Assembly (NCBI GenBank): GCA_022729705.1 | Contig: DZAX01000017.1 | Coordinates: 1 to 44,460 of the forward strand | Direction: 5' to 3' | DNA: 44,460 bases | Source: Helicobacter cetorum | GTDB lineage: Bacteria; Campylobacterota; Campylobacteria; Campylobacterales; UBA6016 | Part shown: positions 25,062 through 33,628 of the stretch, piece after piece | Layout: every line of letters begins with the position of its first letter | Position numbering within the stretch: the first letter of the stretch is position 1 | The notes under the pieces: model-generated | What the model saw: only the letters and a program-made list of their open reading frames with translations | The model's database searches: none | What the model was told of the DNA's origin: nothing | Program-made: the position numbers and the translations under genes

Positions 25062-25862
25062 TTGGCTGAGAGAGTTATACAAAGCGCAATTTCTAGTAAA
25101 TACGCGATAAAAAAGTATCAGTACAAGGCTTTTGATAAAGATGAGGAGCAAGAGGCAAGAGAGTTTGCGTCTCAACAAATCTCTCAGGCGAGTGCGCCGG
25201 AGCCTGCTCAAGCGCACACTCAATCGGCTCCTCACGATAATAGTAGACATGAGATGTCTCAAAAGCAAATAGAGACGTTGCTTGGTAAAATAGAAGAGCT
25301 TTCATCTGGCATGATTAAGATGGAAATGCAGATGGAAAAACAGCAAGCCGATTTTACATCAAGGCTTGAAGAGGATAAAAAAAGAGCGTACGACGACGGA
25401 TTTAATGCGGCAACCGCTGAATTTGACGCCGCTTATAAAAGTAAATCCGACGAAAGTGACAGAGTGCTTAGCTTGTCTGTAAAAAAACTTGACGATATAG
25501 CGGCAAGTTATGAGCTAAAACTCATCGAAGTAGAAAAAGAACTCGCTAAGACGGCGATGTCTATAGCGGAGCAGGTAATAAAAAAAGAGGTTACCGAAAA
25601 CTCTTCAAAAATCGCTCTCTCTTTGGTTAAAGAGCTTCTATCAAAGCTCAAAGAAGCCTCGAAAATTAAAATCAAAGCAAATAAGGTTGATGCGGCATAC
25701 CTCAAAAAAGCACTCGCCTCATTGTCAAAAGTTGTCGTAGAAGAGGATGATGCAGTTCAAAAAGGCGGCGTTATCGCTCTTAGTGATATTGGAAATCTTG
25801 ATGGAAATATATACGCTAGATTGCTAAAAATCAAAGAAGATTTACTTGGCGATCCAAATTAA
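25062..25862 (+). CDS. fliH: Flagellar export apparatus protein FliH
   Basis: The 266-residue protein has a Gln/Ala/Pro-rich region near 45-70, a long coiled coil (about 70-190) and a C-terminal FliH/V-ATPase subunit E-like domain with AMSIAEQVIKKEVTENSSKI. FliH dimers hold and regulate the FliI ATPase at the type III export gate. The start is TTG, directly after the fliG stop, with no better codon nearby. Identity rests on position after fliG plus the E-subunit-like C-terminus. fliI is not adjacent. The end overlaps the proposed dxs start by 17 bases. Confidence 0.88.
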   Translation: MAERVIQSAISSKYAIKKYQYKAFDKDEEQEAREFASQQISQASAPEPAQAHTQSAPHDNSRHEMSQKQIETLLGKIEELSSGMIKMEMQMEKQQADFTSRLEEDKKRAYDDGFNAATAEFDAAYKSKSDESDRVLSLSVKKLDDIAASYELKLIEVEKELAKTAMSIAEQVIKKEVTENSSKIALSLVKELLSKLKEASKIKIKANKVDAAYLKKALASLSKVVVEEDDAVQKGGVIALSDIGNLDGNIYARLLKIKEDLLGDPN

Positions 25863-27717
25863 TTTAAAAGATTTAGATACTCACGCTTTAAAAGAGCTCG
25901 GAGAGCGGCTTCGGGAGAGAATCTTAGAGGTTGTCAGTCACAACGGCGGGCATTTGACAAGTTCGCTTGGCGCTGTGGATATTATCATGGCTATGCACTA
26001 TGTTTTTGACGCTTCAAAAGATCCATTTATTTTTGACGTGAGCCATCAAGCGTATGCGCATAAGCTTCTAACAGGCAGATGGGAGGCGTTTGGCACGCTT
26101 AGAGAGTTTGGCGGAGTGTGCGGCTTTACCAAGCCCGGCGAATCAGAGTTTGACTACTTTGTAGCCGGGCATAGCTCGACGTCTATCTCAGCCGCCATCG
26201 GCGCCGCAAAAGCGATTGCTTTAAAAAACGAGGATAGAGTGCCTGTCGTTCTTATTGGAGACGGCTCCATGACCGCCGGAATGGTGTATGAGGCGCTAAA
26301 CGAGCTAGGTCATCATAAATATCCAATCGTAATTATCTTAAATGATAATGAAATGAGTATATCAAAACCCATAGGCGCAATTAGCGAATATCTAAGCAAA
26401 ACGCTCTCCTCGCAAACATACCAAGGTTTTAAGCGAAGAGTCGAGGGGGTGCTTGAGATGTTACCGCCATCACTTGATTATGCGCTAAGACGATTTGAGA
26501 GAGGCTTTAAGCTTATCACGCCGGGAATACTTTTTGAAGAGCTTGGTCTTGACTACATAGGTCCGGTAAACGGGCACGATATAAAAGATATGATAGAAGT
26601 GCTAGAAATAGCAAGAACAATGAAAAAGCCCGTGATTGTGCATGTTCAGACCACCAAAGGAAAAGGTTACATCCCAGCGGAAGGCAAGCAAGAGCATTGG
26701 CATGGCGTCGGACCTTTTGATAGAGAAAAAGGCGAGCTTTCAAAAAGTGCCGTAAAGAGCGCCACTGCGATTTTTGGTGAAAAGCTATTAGAAATAGCCG
26801 GTAGGGATAAAAAAGTGGTTGGTGTAACCGCCGCAATGCCTAGCGGAACGGGCTTGAGTAGGCTGCTTGAGACGTATCCGAACAGATTTTGGGATGTCGC
26901 TATTTGCGAACAACACGCCGTGACCTCTATGGCGGCTATGGCAAAAGAGGGCTTTAAGCCTTTTGTGGCGATATACTCCACGTTTTTACAAAGGGCGTAC
27001 GACCAAATAGTGCACGATGTGGCTCTTCAAAACCTTCCCGTTGTATTTGCAATTGATAGAGCGGGCATTGTCGGCGAAGACGGGGAGACGCATCAGGGTG
27101 TTTTTGATATTGCGTATCTCCGTGGTGTGCCAAATATGGTTATCTTTGCGCCAAGAGACGCCGACACTCTCATGCAGGCTGTGGAGTATGCATATAAGCT
27201 TGATAAACCTTGCGCTTTTAGGTATCCGCGAGGGGCTTTTTTGCTTGAAAAAGAGTTTTTATCAAACGGATTTGAGAGCCAAAAATCTGAGACGCTGATA
27301 GACGCTCCATCGGAAGCTCTGTTTATCGGCTATGGCAACGGAGTCGGTAGGGCGTATCAAGCTTTAGAGATTTTAAAAGGCGAAGCTATTTTTGTCTGTC
27401 TGCTTGATTTAAAGTTTTTAAAGCCTCTTGATAGGGTCGGACTAAAAGATGCGGCAAAAAAATATAAACACTGGTTTATCTTTAGCGATTCCTCAAAAAT
27501 GGGTGGGGTCGGCGAGATACTAGCTCTTTTCTTGCAAGAAGAGGATATTTCGGATGTGAGAATAGAGAGTTTTGAGTACGAAGACGCTTTTATAACGCAC
27601 GGAAAGACATCAGATGTGGAAAGCTCACTTGGACTTTTGCCGTCACAATTAGCCATAAAAGTAAAAAATAGATTAGTAAGACCTCTGAATAAGCAGAACC
27701 CTCCAAAGAACGACTAG
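25846..27717 (+). CDS. dxs: 1-deoxy-D-xylulose-5-phosphate synthase
   Basis: The 623-residue thiamine-diphosphate enzyme has HNGGHLTSSLGAVD, FDVSHQAYAHKLLTGR, GDGSMTAGMVYEALN with the cofactor-binding GDG...N motif, a central domain with DRAGIVGEDGETHQGVFD, and YPRGAF. It condenses pyruvate and glyceraldehyde-3-phosphate, the first step of the MEP isoprenoid pathway. The best start is a TTG inside the end of fliH. Starts further in would cut the conserved N-terminus. The stop codon lies inside a hairpin-0 repeat module, so the last few residues (about PPKND) may be set by the repeat. This placement after fliH matches C. jejuni. Confidence 0.95.
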   Translation: MAIQINLKDLDTHALKELGERLRERILEVVSHNGGHLTSSLGAVDIIMAMHYVFDASKDPFIFDVSHQAYAHKLLTGRWEAFGTLREFGGVCGFTKPGESEFDYFVAGHSSTSISAAIGAAKAIALKNEDRVPVVLIGDGSMTAGMVYEALNELGHHKYPIVIILNDNEMSISKPIGAISEYLSKTLSSQTYQGFKRRVEGVLEMLPPSLDYALRRFERGFKLITPGILFEELGLDYIGPVNGHDIKDMIEVLEIARTMKKPVIVHVQTTKGKGYIPAEGKQEHWHGVGPFDREKGELSKSAVKSATAIFGEKLLEIAGRDKKVVGVTAAMPSGTGLSRLLETYPNRFWDVAICEQHAVTSMAAMAKEGFKPFVAIYSTFLQRAYDQIVHDVALQNLPVVFAIDRAGIVGEDGETHQGVFDIAYLRGVPNMVIFAPRDADTLMQAVEYAYKLDKPCAFRYPRGAFLLEKEFLSNGFESQKSETLIDAPSEALFIGYGNGVGRAYQALEILKGEAIFVCLLDLKFLKPLDRVGLKDAAKKYKHWFIFSDSSKMGGVGEILALFLQEEDISDVRIESFEYEDAFITHGKTSDVESSLGLLPSQLAIKVKNRLVRPLNKQNPPKND

Positions 27718-27790
27718 TCGCAAGAGCCGTTTGCAAAGGACACTCGCGTCTTTGCAAACTTCTAAAGCTACCCGCATAAATGCGGGAGAT
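27709..27790 (-). repeat. Hairpin-element modules between dxs and the peroxiredoxin gene
   Basis: On the minus strand the order is CTCCCGCATTTATGCGGG (hairpin 1, 27771-27786), TAGCTTTAGAAG, then a hairpin with arms GTTTGCAAAG and CTTTGCAAAC (27729-27759) that resembles hairpin 2, then CGGCTCTTGCGACTAGTCG (hairpin 0, arms CGAC and GTCG). Hairpins here could also act as a two-way terminator for the converging dxs and peroxiredoxin genes, although no T-run is present. Confidence 0.65.
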
Positions 27791-27799
27791 ACGGTTTTA

Positions 27800-28402
27800 T
27801 TACAAACTATTCGCGTTTTCAGCTAAATACTCAGCTACGCCGTCCGTTGAAGCTTTCATGCCTTTATCGCCTTTATTCCAACCAGCAGGGCAAACTTCGC
27901 CGTACTCGTTTGTAAATAGCATTGCGTCTACTACTCTTATCATTTCGTCAATATTTCTACCAAGCGGAAGGTCATTGATTACGGCGTGTCTTACCGTACC
28001 GTCTTTATCTAGCAAAAAAGAGCCTCTAAGCGCTATACCGGCGTCAAGCAATACGCCAAAGTTTGTACAAATTGATTTATCAAGGTCTGCTACTAGCGGA
28101 TAACCGACTTTGCCTATTCCGCCTTTTTCTACAGGAGTGTTTTTCCATGCAAGGTGAGTAAAATGAGAGTCGATTGAGACGCCTATTACGTTTATTCCTC
28201 TATCTTTAAACTCTTTTAACCTGTGGTCAAATGCGATAAGCTCTGATGGGCATACAAATGTAAAGTCTAGCGGATAAAAAAATACAACAGCGCCTTTATC
28301 GCCTATATTTTGATATAGATTAAAGTCGCCCACTATCGTATTATCACCAAGAACCGCATTTGCTGTAAAGTCGGGGGCTTTTTTTGTTACTAAAGTACAC
28401 AT
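27800..28402 (-). CDS. Typical 2-Cys peroxiredoxin (AhpC/TSA family)
   Basis: The 200-residue protein carries the peroxidatic Cys51 in FYPLDFTFVCPSE and the resolving Cys171 in EVCPAGW, so it is a typical 2-Cys enzyme reducing hydrogen peroxide and organic peroxides. The GGIG segment (94-97) resembles the insert linked to sensitivity to over-oxidation, but a C-terminal YF motif is absent. AAAACTTTGAGGAGATTTCTAT provides the ribosome site. In C. jejuni the matching gene (ahpC) is divergent from fdxA. Here metK has come between them. No AhpF-like reductase is in the window. I looked for a clear PerR box upstream and could not settle on one. Confidence 0.93.
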   Translation of the reverse strand: MCTLVTKKAPDFTANAVLGDNTIVGDFNLYQNIGDKGAVVFFYPLDFTFVCPSELIAFDHRLKEFKDRGINVIGVSIDSHFTHLAWKNTPVEKGGIGKVGYPLVADLDKSICTNFGVLLDAGIALRGSFLLDKDGTVRHAVINDLPLGRNIDEMIRVVDAMLFTNEYGEVCPAGWNKGDKGMKASTDGVAEYLAENANSL

Positions 28403-28485
28403 ATAGAAATCTCCTCAAAGTTTTAATTTAGGAAACTTTACTATTTAAACTATTAAATCTACATTAATCCTAAATGCTTAAGGTG

Positions 28486-28491
28486 TATAAA
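28486..28491 (+). promoter_or_regulatory. Possible -10 box of metK
   Basis: TATAAA in the context GGTGTATAAAAGTAG lies about 40 bases before the metK ATG. The divergent peroxiredoxin promoter must lie in the same 127-base gap. Confidence 0.35.
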
Positions 28492-28529
28492 AGTAGAATT
28501 AATCAAAAAATTTAACAATAAGGCTTTTG

Positions 28530-29702
28530 ATGTCTAAAAACTTCTTATTTACCTCCGAATCAGTATCTGAGGGGCATCCGGATAAGATGGCTGATCAGAT
28601 TAGCGATGCGGTGCTAGATTATATTTTGACAAACTCCAAAAATCCGACTCTTGCGAGGGTGGCGTGTGAAACCCTTGTTTCAAATGGTTTTTGCGTTGTT
28701 GCAGGAGAGATGAAAATAGATAGCGAAATGAGACTGCCAATCCAGGACATTGTAAGAGAGACCGTAAGGGAGATAGGCTATACGGATTCTGCTTTTGGCT
28801 TCGACTATAAGAGTGCGGCCGTGCTTGACGGGCTTGGCAAACAATCTAGCGATATTAACCAAGGTGTGGATAGGGAAGACGGAGAAATAGGAGCAGGCGA
28901 CCAAGGGCTTATGTTTGGTTATGCTTGTAGAGAGACGGATGTTCTTATGCCTTTGCCTATACATCTATCGCACAGACTAGCGGAGAGGCTTTCGGAGTGC
29001 AGAAAAAACGGAACAATTCCATATCTAAGACCAGATGCAAAATCGCAAGTATCTGTCAGATATATAGATGATAAACCTACAAAAGTTGAAGCGGTAGTTG
29101 TGTCTACGCAGCACAACGAAGAGGTAAGTCAAGGGCAAATAAGAGAAGATGTTATAAAAGAGGTTATAGAAAAAGTAATTCCGGCGGAACTTAGAGATGA
29201 TAACATTAAATACTACATTAATCCAACAGGCAATTTTGTTATAGGCGGACCACAAGGGGATGCGGGGCTTACGGGTAGAAAAATTATTGTTGACACATAC
29301 GGCGGCGCTTGCCCTCACGGTGGCGGAGCGTTTAGCGGTAAAGACCCGACCAAGGTTGATAGGAGTGCGGCTTATATGGCTAGATATGCGGCAAAAAACC
29401 TCGTCGCTTCAGGCGTATGCGATAGAGCCACCGTGCAGATAGCTTACGCAATAGGCGTAGTCGAACCAGTTTCTCTTATGGTTGAGACGCACGGAACGTC
29501 AAAAGTAGATGAAGACAGACTTGAAGAGTGTGTGAGAAGCGTATTTAAGTTAACTCCAAAAGGGATTATTGAGTCGCTTGACTTGATTCGTCCGATATAT
29601 CGAAAAACGGCGGCTTACGGACACTTTGGTAGAGAGCTTCCAGAGTTTACATGGGAAAAAACGGACAAAGTAGGGGAAATCAAGAAATTCTTTGGAATTT
29701 AA
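28530..29702 (+). CDS. metK: S-adenosylmethionine synthetase
   Basis: The ATG at 28530 is preferred over a TTG one codon earlier, and AATAAGG lies just upstream. The 390-residue enzyme has [16 protein letters not shown] (ATP and methionine site), [26 protein letters not shown] and the phosphate-binding [19 protein letters not shown]. It makes S-adenosylmethionine from ATP and methionine, also the methyl donor for the DNA methyltransferase seen upstream. It appears to stand alone, followed after 70 bases by the ferredoxin gene. Confidence 0.97.
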   Translation: MSKNFLFTSESVSEGHPDKMADQISDAVLDYILTNSKNPTLARVACETLVSNGFCVVAGEMKIDSEMRLPIQDIVRETVREIGYTDSAFGFDYKSAAVLDGLGKQSSDINQGVDREDGEIGAGDQGLMFGYACRETDVLMPLPIHLSHRLAERLSECRKNGTIPYLRPDAKSQVSVRYIDDKPTKVEAVVVSTQHNEEVSQGQIREDVIKEVIEKVIPAELRDDNIKYYINPTGNFVIGGPQGDAGLTGRKIIVDTYGGACPHGGGAFSGKDPTKVDRSAAYMARYAAKNLVASGVCDRATVQIAYAIGVVEPVSLMVETHGTSKVDEDRLEECVRSVFKLTPKGIIESLDLIRPIYRKTAAYGHFGRELPEFTWEKTDKVGEIKKFFGI

Positions 29703-29736
29703 AAAAAGATTAATTTTCGTTTTATAGTTAGTTTGT

Positions 29737-29742
29737 TATAGT
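29737..29742 (+). promoter_or_regulatory. Possible -10 box of the ferredoxin gene
   Basis: TATAGT follows a T-rich stretch (TTCGTTTTATAGTTAGTTTG) and lies 31 bases before the ferredoxin ATG, with AAGAGGAG as ribosome site. The related fdxA of C. jejuni is known to be iron-induced. I cannot identify a Fur site here. Confidence 0.35.
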
Positions 29743-29772
29743 AATCACATCTAGGTAAAAAGAGGAGATAAG

Positions 29773-30027
29773 ATGGCTGTTAAAATTTTGGATACGTGTA
29801 TTTCATGCGGGGCTTGTATTGACGAGTGCCCTGTAGAGGCGATTGTTGACGATGAGGATAATCCAACGGGTGAGTCAATCTATTATGTGTACGCTGATAA
29901 ATGCGTAGAGTGCGAGAGTTATCACGATGTTCCGGCCTGCGCTTCCGCCTGTCCAACAGAGGGTTGCATAGTTTGGGACGAGGGTAACAACAAAGGTAAA
30001 CCAGCCGGCTCAGACGCTGTAAACTAA
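29773..30027 (+). CDS. fdxA: 2[4Fe-4S] ferredoxin
   Basis: The 84-residue protein has a first cluster motif CISCGACIDECP and a second unit in which CVEC is followed by an insert (ESYHDVPA) before CASACPTEGC. This insert is typical of the Alvin-type (Allochromatium) ferredoxins. It carries low-potential electrons and is a candidate partner of the pyruvate:ferredoxin oxidoreductase encoded upstream. The position before ndk, yceD, rpmF, plsX and fabH and near a peroxiredoxin gene matches fdxA of C. jejuni, which is linked to oxygen tolerance. A hairpin terminator follows. Confidence 0.9.
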   Translation: MAVKILDTCISCGACIDECPVEAIVDDEDNPTGESIYYVYADKCVECESYHDVPACASACPTEGCIVWDEGNNKGKPAGSDAVN

Positions 30028-30045
30028 CGACTAAGACGTTTCATA

Positions 30046-30063
30046 AGAGGGCTTTTGCCCTCT
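30046..30063 (+). terminator. Intrinsic terminator after the ferredoxin gene
   Basis: AGAGGGC-tttt-GCCCTCT is a perfect 7-base-pair stem, 19 bases after the ferredoxin stop codon and followed by CTTTC. The short T-run makes it moderate in strength. Confidence 0.65.
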
Positions 30064-30111
30064 CTTTCAAACTCCATGAGGATTGTGTCTTAAATTAAAA
30101 ATTATTTTTGA

Positions 30112-30117
30112 TATAAT
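30112..30117 (+). promoter_or_regulatory. Likely -10 box of the ndk operon
   Basis: TATAAT in ATTTTTGATATAATTACC, after an A/T-rich stretch, lies 41 bases before the ndk ATG. AGAGGA precedes the ATG. This fits the T-rich, -35-less housekeeping promoters of Campylobacterota. Confidence 0.55.
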
Positions 30118-30157
30118 TACCCCCCTGATTTATTATTAAACTTTTAGAGGATTAGAT

Positions 30158-30571
30158 ATGCAAAGAACTTTATCTATTATAAAGCCGGATGCGGTTGCAA
30201 AAAATGTTATCGGTAAAATCGTAGACAGATTTGAATCAAACGGACTAAAAATAGCCGCTATGAAAAAAGTACAGCTTTCAGATGAGGTTGCGTCTGGTTT
30301 TTATGCTGAGCATAAAGAGAGAGGGTTTTTTAAAGATCTAGTCTCTTTTATGACAAGCGGAGCCGTCGTTGTTATGGTTTTAGAGGGTGAAAACGCTATA
30401 GCTAAAAACAGAGAGCTTATGGGCGCTACAAATCCTAAAGAGGCCGCCGCCGGCACCATTAGAGCTGATTTTGCCGAGAGTATCGACGCAAATGCAGTAC
30501 ACGGTAGCGACTCTGAGGCAAGTGCCGCTAGAGAAATCTCTTTTTTCTTCGCACAAACGGAAATCTGCTAG
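30158..30571 (+). CDS. ndk: Nucleoside diphosphate kinase
   Basis: The 137-residue protein starts [19 protein letters not shown] and has the ATP-site [17 protein letters not shown] and the phospho-histidine in NAVHGSDS. It moves the gamma phosphate between nucleoside triphosphates and diphosphates to balance NTP and dNTP pools. Length is exactly that of the family. The YceD-like gene follows after six bases, so the two are probably co-transcribed. Confidence 0.97.
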   Translation: MQRTLSIIKPDAVAKNVIGKIVDRFESNGLKIAAMKKVQLSDEVASGFYAEHKERGFFKDLVSFMTSGAVVVMVLEGENAIAKNRELMGATNPKEAAAGTIRADFAESIDANAVHGSDSEASAAREISFFFAQTEIC

Positions 30572-30577
30572 AAATAT

Positions 30578-30943
30578 ATGAAAATCGACCTAAAAAAACT
30601 ACCAAAAGAGAGACAAGATTTTAACGTTGAGTATAGAGATAGCGATGGAGAAGCATACTTTAGCGGTAACTTTTTTCCCAAGACGCCTTTTTTGGTTGTC
30701 GAGGGGAAAATAGAGGGGAGCATAGAGGTAGTTTGCGACTTATCGGGCGAGAAGTTTTTTGATAAATTAAGCGACGATATAAAAATAAAAGTTGTCGAGG
30801 GTCCGTATAAAGGCTTCGATGAGATATATGACATAATAGAATCGGATGAGGGCGTATTTGATTTTGAATCTTTTCTTGCCGGAGAGATAGAGCTATTTAA
30901 AAACGACTATCACAAAAAAGAAGCAGTCTACAATATACAATAA
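30578..30943 (+). CDS. YceD/DUF177 family protein
   Basis: The 121-residue acidic protein lies directly before rpmF, the classical place of YceD (DUF177), and has the matching core GSIEVVCDLSGEKF, where family members have V-x-C-x-R/D-C-L. Only one cysteine of that motif remains, as is frequent in this phylum. The family is linked to 23S rRNA or ribosome assembly and plastid relatives are needed for rRNA processing, but the exact role is not settled. A hairpin element of about 80 bases separates it from rpmF. Confidence 0.75.
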   Translation: MKIDLKKLPKERQDFNVEYRDSDGEAYFSGNFFPKTPFLVVEGKIEGSIEVVCDLSGEKFFDKLSDDIKIKVVEGPYKGFDEIYDIIESDEGVFDFESFLAGEIELFKNDYHKKEAVYNIQ

Positions 30944-30972
30944 GTCTGCAAAAAATTTCACAAATCAAATTT

Positions 30973-31055
30973 CTGCCGCTTTAGCGGCTAGCTTTAGCTT
31001 TCGCAGCGGCTAGCGTAGCTCAAACGGGCTTTGCCCGTTTGAGCGTAATATTTAA
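30973..31055 (+). repeat. Modular hairpin element, copy 6 (hairpins 1 and 3) upstream of rpmF
   Basis: TGCCGCT-tt-AGCGGC (hairpin 1, 30975-30988) is followed by TAGC, then TTTAGCTTTCGCAGCGGCTAGC, a partial second copy of the hairpin-1 right side. Hairpin 3 is a perfect 12-base-pair stem with arms GCTCAAACGGGC and GCCCGTTTGAGC (31018-31044). The tail is GTAATATTTAA. It is transcribed if yceD and rpmF share a message, which would place a structured element in the leader of rpmF. Confidence 0.75.
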
Positions 31056-31076
31056 TATTTTTTAAGGAGAAAAAAC

Positions 31077-31226
31077 ATGGCGGTACCTAAACGAAGAGTG
31101 AGCCACACTAGAGGCGCAAAAAGAAGAACGCACTATAAAGTAACTTTACCGGCTCCGGTAAAATGTGAAGACGGTTCTTATAGGCTTCCTCATAGAGCGA
31201 GTCCTACTACCGGCGCATTAAAATAA
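31077..31226 (+). CDS. rpmF: Ribosomal protein bL32
   Basis: This 49-residue protein begins [20 protein letters not shown], the highly conserved bL32 N-terminus, and ends SPTTGALK. It is a component of the large ribosomal subunit. The short size is usual for Campylobacterota. The zinc-binding cysteines found in some bL32 proteins are absent except for one Cys, so this is a zinc-free type. TAAGGAGA lies seven bases before the ATG. Confidence 0.95.
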   Translation: MAVPKRRVSHTRGAKRRTHYKVTLPAPVKCEDGSYRLPHRASPTTGALK

Positions 31227-31232
31227 CAATTG

Positions 31233-32222
31233 ATGATTAAAGTAGCAATAGATGCGATGGGCGGCGACTTTGGTCCCGCCCCAATTGTTGCAGGTGCCTT
31301 AGAGGCTCTTAAAACAGCAAAATTTGAAGCTATTTTGGTGGGCGATAGGGGGATAATAGCTTCCCTATTGCCTGACAATCTAAAATCAAAAATAACAATT
31401 GTGCACGCCGCAGACGTTATTTCGATGCATGAACACGCTACCGACGCATTAAAGAAAAAAAGTAGTTCTATCTATGTCGCCACAGAGCTTGCAAGGGACG
31501 CTAAAGCAGACGCCGTAGTATCGGCGGGGCATAGCGGAGCGACAATGAGTCTTGCGACCTTAAGAATAGGGCGAATAGACGGTATAGCTAGACCTGCTAT
31601 AGCCACCTCAATGCCAACGTCAATAGACGGACAAAAAAGCCTACTGCTGGATGTCGGCGCAAATGTCGACTGTAAGCCAGAGCATCTATTTCAATTTGGC
31701 GTTATGGGGCTTGCATATGCAAAAGACGTAATGGGAATTAAAAAGGTAAAAATCGGCATATTAACAAATGGCGAAGAAGAAACAAAAGGCAACGAAGCCA
31801 CAAGAGAAGCCGCAGCTATGCTAAAGGCGTTGCCGGAATTTATCGGAAACGTGGAGGGCAATAATATATTTGACGGCTCAGTGCATGTGGTTGTGTGTGA
31901 TGGATTTGTCGGTAATATCGTATTAAAGACAAGTGAAGGCGCTGCGGATACAATCGGTAAATTTATGAAAAGTCATATCAAAAAATCAGCCTTCGCCTCT
32001 TTCGGCTCTGTTTTTATGAGCAAAGTATTTGCGGGGCTGAAAAGGCAAATTGATTATGCGGAATACGGCGGCGCACCGCTTCTTGGTATAAACGGAGCCG
32101 TAATAATTAGTCATGGTAAAAGCAACTCGAAAGCTATAAAAAACGCTATTTTTCAAGCGATAAACTTTGCAAAATCAGACGTAAATAGCCGCATCAAAGC
32201 CTCATTAGCGAGAAAAAATTGA
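31233..32222 (+). CDS. plsX: Phosphate acyltransferase PlsX
   Basis: I use ATG 31233 rather than a TTG one codon before it. The 329-residue protein starts [15 protein letters not shown] and has [31 protein letters not shown] and [13 protein letters not shown], all PlsX motifs. It converts acyl-ACP to acyl-phosphate for PlsY in phospholipid synthesis at the membrane. It follows rpmF by six bases and its TGA overlaps the TTG start of fabH, the common rpmF-plsX-fabH arrangement. Confidence 0.95.
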   Translation: MIKVAIDAMGGDFGPAPIVAGALEALKTAKFEAILVGDRGIIASLLPDNLKSKITIVHAADVISMHEHATDALKKKSSSIYVATELARDAKADAVVSAGHSGATMSLATLRIGRIDGIARPAIATSMPTSIDGQKSLLLDVGANVDCKPEHLFQFGVMGLAYAKDVMGIKKVKIGILTNGEEETKGNEATREAAAMLKALPEFIGNVEGNNIFDGSVHVVVCDGFVGNIVLKTSEGAADTIGKFMKSHIKKSAFASFGSVFMSKVFAGLKRQIDYAEYGGAPLLGINGAVIISHGKSNSKAIKNAIFQAINFAKSDVNSRIKASLARKN

Positions 32223-33199
32223 ATTTTGCCGTTTTTAAATCCATAGGCGCATACGCACCGCAAAAAGTTCTTACAAATAAAGAGCTTGAGAAAATAGTAG
32301 ATACAACAGACGAGTGGATACTTAAACGTACAGGTATCTCTGAGCGCAGAATAGCCGCAAAAGACGAGTTAACCTCAGATCTAGCCCTCAAAGCCGCACA
32401 AAAAGCGATAGAGCGAGCAAAAATACAAAAAGAAGAGATAGATCTAATAGTCTTTGCAACCATAACTCCTGATTTTTTCTGCATGCCCTCAACGGCGTGC
32501 ATACTTGCAGACAAGCTTGGAATTAGGGACGTTGCAGCTTTTGATATTAGCGCCGCTTGTAGCGGATTTATATATGCGCTTAGTATTGCAAAAGCATTTA
32601 TAGAATCGGGAATGAAAAAAAATGTTCTTATCGTTGGAGCTGAGACGCTAAGCCGTATTATTGACTATACAGATAGGGCGACATGCGTCTTATTTGGAGA
32701 CGGTGCCGGAGCCGCTATTATAGGCGCTTCTTCAAGTAAAGAAAACTCTATACTCGACGCCCATATAAGTTGTGACGGCGGCTATTCTGACTTTTTACAG
32801 ACCCCTCTTCCGGGCGTTGGCGCTTTGGATAAAGAGGCTTCATGTTTTATTAAAATGAAAGGTAATGAGACGTTTAAACTAGCCGTAAAGACTCTTTCAA
32901 GTGACGTGGTAAATATCTTGGACAAAAACGGCTTGGAGTCTTCGCAAATAGATTATTTTATACCACATCAAGCAAACTATAGAATTATTAAAGCCGTAGG
33001 GGATATTCTTGCAATGCCTACGGAAAAGCTTGTTATTACCGTCGCAAAATACGGGAATACATCGGCGGCTTCAATTCCCATGGCAATTAATGAGATGTAC
33101 GAGTCCAAAAAGTTAAAAAAAGGACACCTTATGCTTCTCGACGCATTTGGCGGTGGACTGACATGGGGAAGCGCTCTAGCCTATTTTGATTGTGACTAA
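32219..33199 (+). CDS. fabH: 3-oxoacyl-ACP synthase III
   Basis: The 326-residue thiolase-fold enzyme has [16 protein letters not shown], the catalytic Cys in [13 protein letters not shown], His in IPHQANYRI and Asn in [11 protein letters not shown], completing the Cys-His-Asn triad of FabH. It condenses acetyl-CoA with malonyl-ACP to start fatty acid synthesis. The start is TTG within the plsX stop (TTGA). A start further in would lose conserved sequence. A hairpin follows about 30 bases after the stop. Confidence 0.95.
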   Translation: MNFAVFKSIGAYAPQKVLTNKELEKIVDTTDEWILKRTGISERRIAAKDELTSDLALKAAQKAIERAKIQKEEIDLIVFATITPDFFCMPSTACILADKLGIRDVAAFDISAACSGFIYALSIAKAFIESGMKKNVLIVGAETLSRIIDYTDRATCVLFGDGAGAAIIGASSSKENSILDAHISCDGGYSDFLQTPLPGVGALDKEASCFIKMKGNETFKLAVKTLSSDVVNILDKNGLESSQIDYFIPHQANYRIIKAVGDILAMPTEKLVITVAKYGNTSAASIPMAINEMYESKKLKKGHLMLLDAFGGGLTWGSALAYFDCD

Positions 33200-33228
33200 A
33201 AAAAGTTTTTAGTTTTATCTAATGCGAC

Positions 33229-33263
33229 CCTCTAAAGCTCCCACATTTGCGGGAAAATAGAGG
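33229..33263 (+). terminator. Hairpin after fabH, possible terminator, with a hairpin-1 module inside
   Basis: Outer arms CCTCTA (33229-33234) and TAGAGG (33258-33263) enclose CTCCCACATTTGCGGGA and are followed by TTTT. The inner part is a reverse-strand hairpin-1 module with the flanking AGCTTTAGAGG seen elsewhere, so a repeat seems to have become part of the terminator. Confidence 0.45.
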
Positions 33264-33560
33264 TTTTAAGCACTTTGTGCGTGCGAGGTCGGCTACCAAT
33301 AAGACTTAGGCAAAATCCGTATTAGCGGTAAGGATATAATTGCCTCTTGGTTTTGACACATATAAAACGCACAAGGTGAGTCACTAATTTTACACGTTAA
33401 CGGGCAAAAATTATTATTTGCCCAAAACTTCAACGCATTCAATAGTCGCAAAGGCTTTGCGGATGCCAAACAATGTAGATTCAACTACACAAGTAGAGCT
33501 ATAAAGCGGTGTTTGATACAATAGACCTCTCTTGATTAAATATGAAATTCTAAGAGCGAC
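33264..33560. other. Intergenic stretch without a recognised gene
   Basis: No convincing gene was found between fabH and yggT (33200-33807). Two minus-strand frames (33293-33484 and 33414-33602) overlap each other and carry runs such as LIKRGLLYQTPLYSSTCVVE and FATIECVEVLGK, which I cannot assign. The second one starts inside repeat sequence. Palindromes such as CGCAAAGGCTTTGCG (about 33447-33461) are present. It may be a decayed gene, a non-coding RNA locus or spacer. Confidence 0.4.
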
Positions 33561-33600
33561 TAGTCGCGAGAGCCCTCTGCTGAAGAGCTCATTTTGGGGC
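33560..33600 (-). repeat. Hairpin-0 module (reverse)
   Basis: On the minus strand, CTCTTCAGCAGAGGGCTCTC is followed by GCGAC-ta-GTCGC and CTCTTAG. It matches the start of copy 1 at 6997 (TCTTCAGCAGACGGCTCTCG, then GCGGC-tt-GCCGC). The middle pair of the stem has changed from G-C to A-T, keeping pairing. Confidence 0.65.
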
Positions 33601-33628
33601 AATGCCTTAAAATGTGAGAATTAATCAT

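Noticed and set aside
28403-28529. A PerR or Fur operator between the peroxiredoxin and metK genes
   Set aside because: The gap is AT-rich with several weak inverted repeats, but none matches a PerR or Fur box clearly enough to call.
33264-33600. tRNA or tmRNA gene
   Set aside because: No cloverleaf with T-loop (GGTTCGAATCC-like) or CCA end could be found on either strand.
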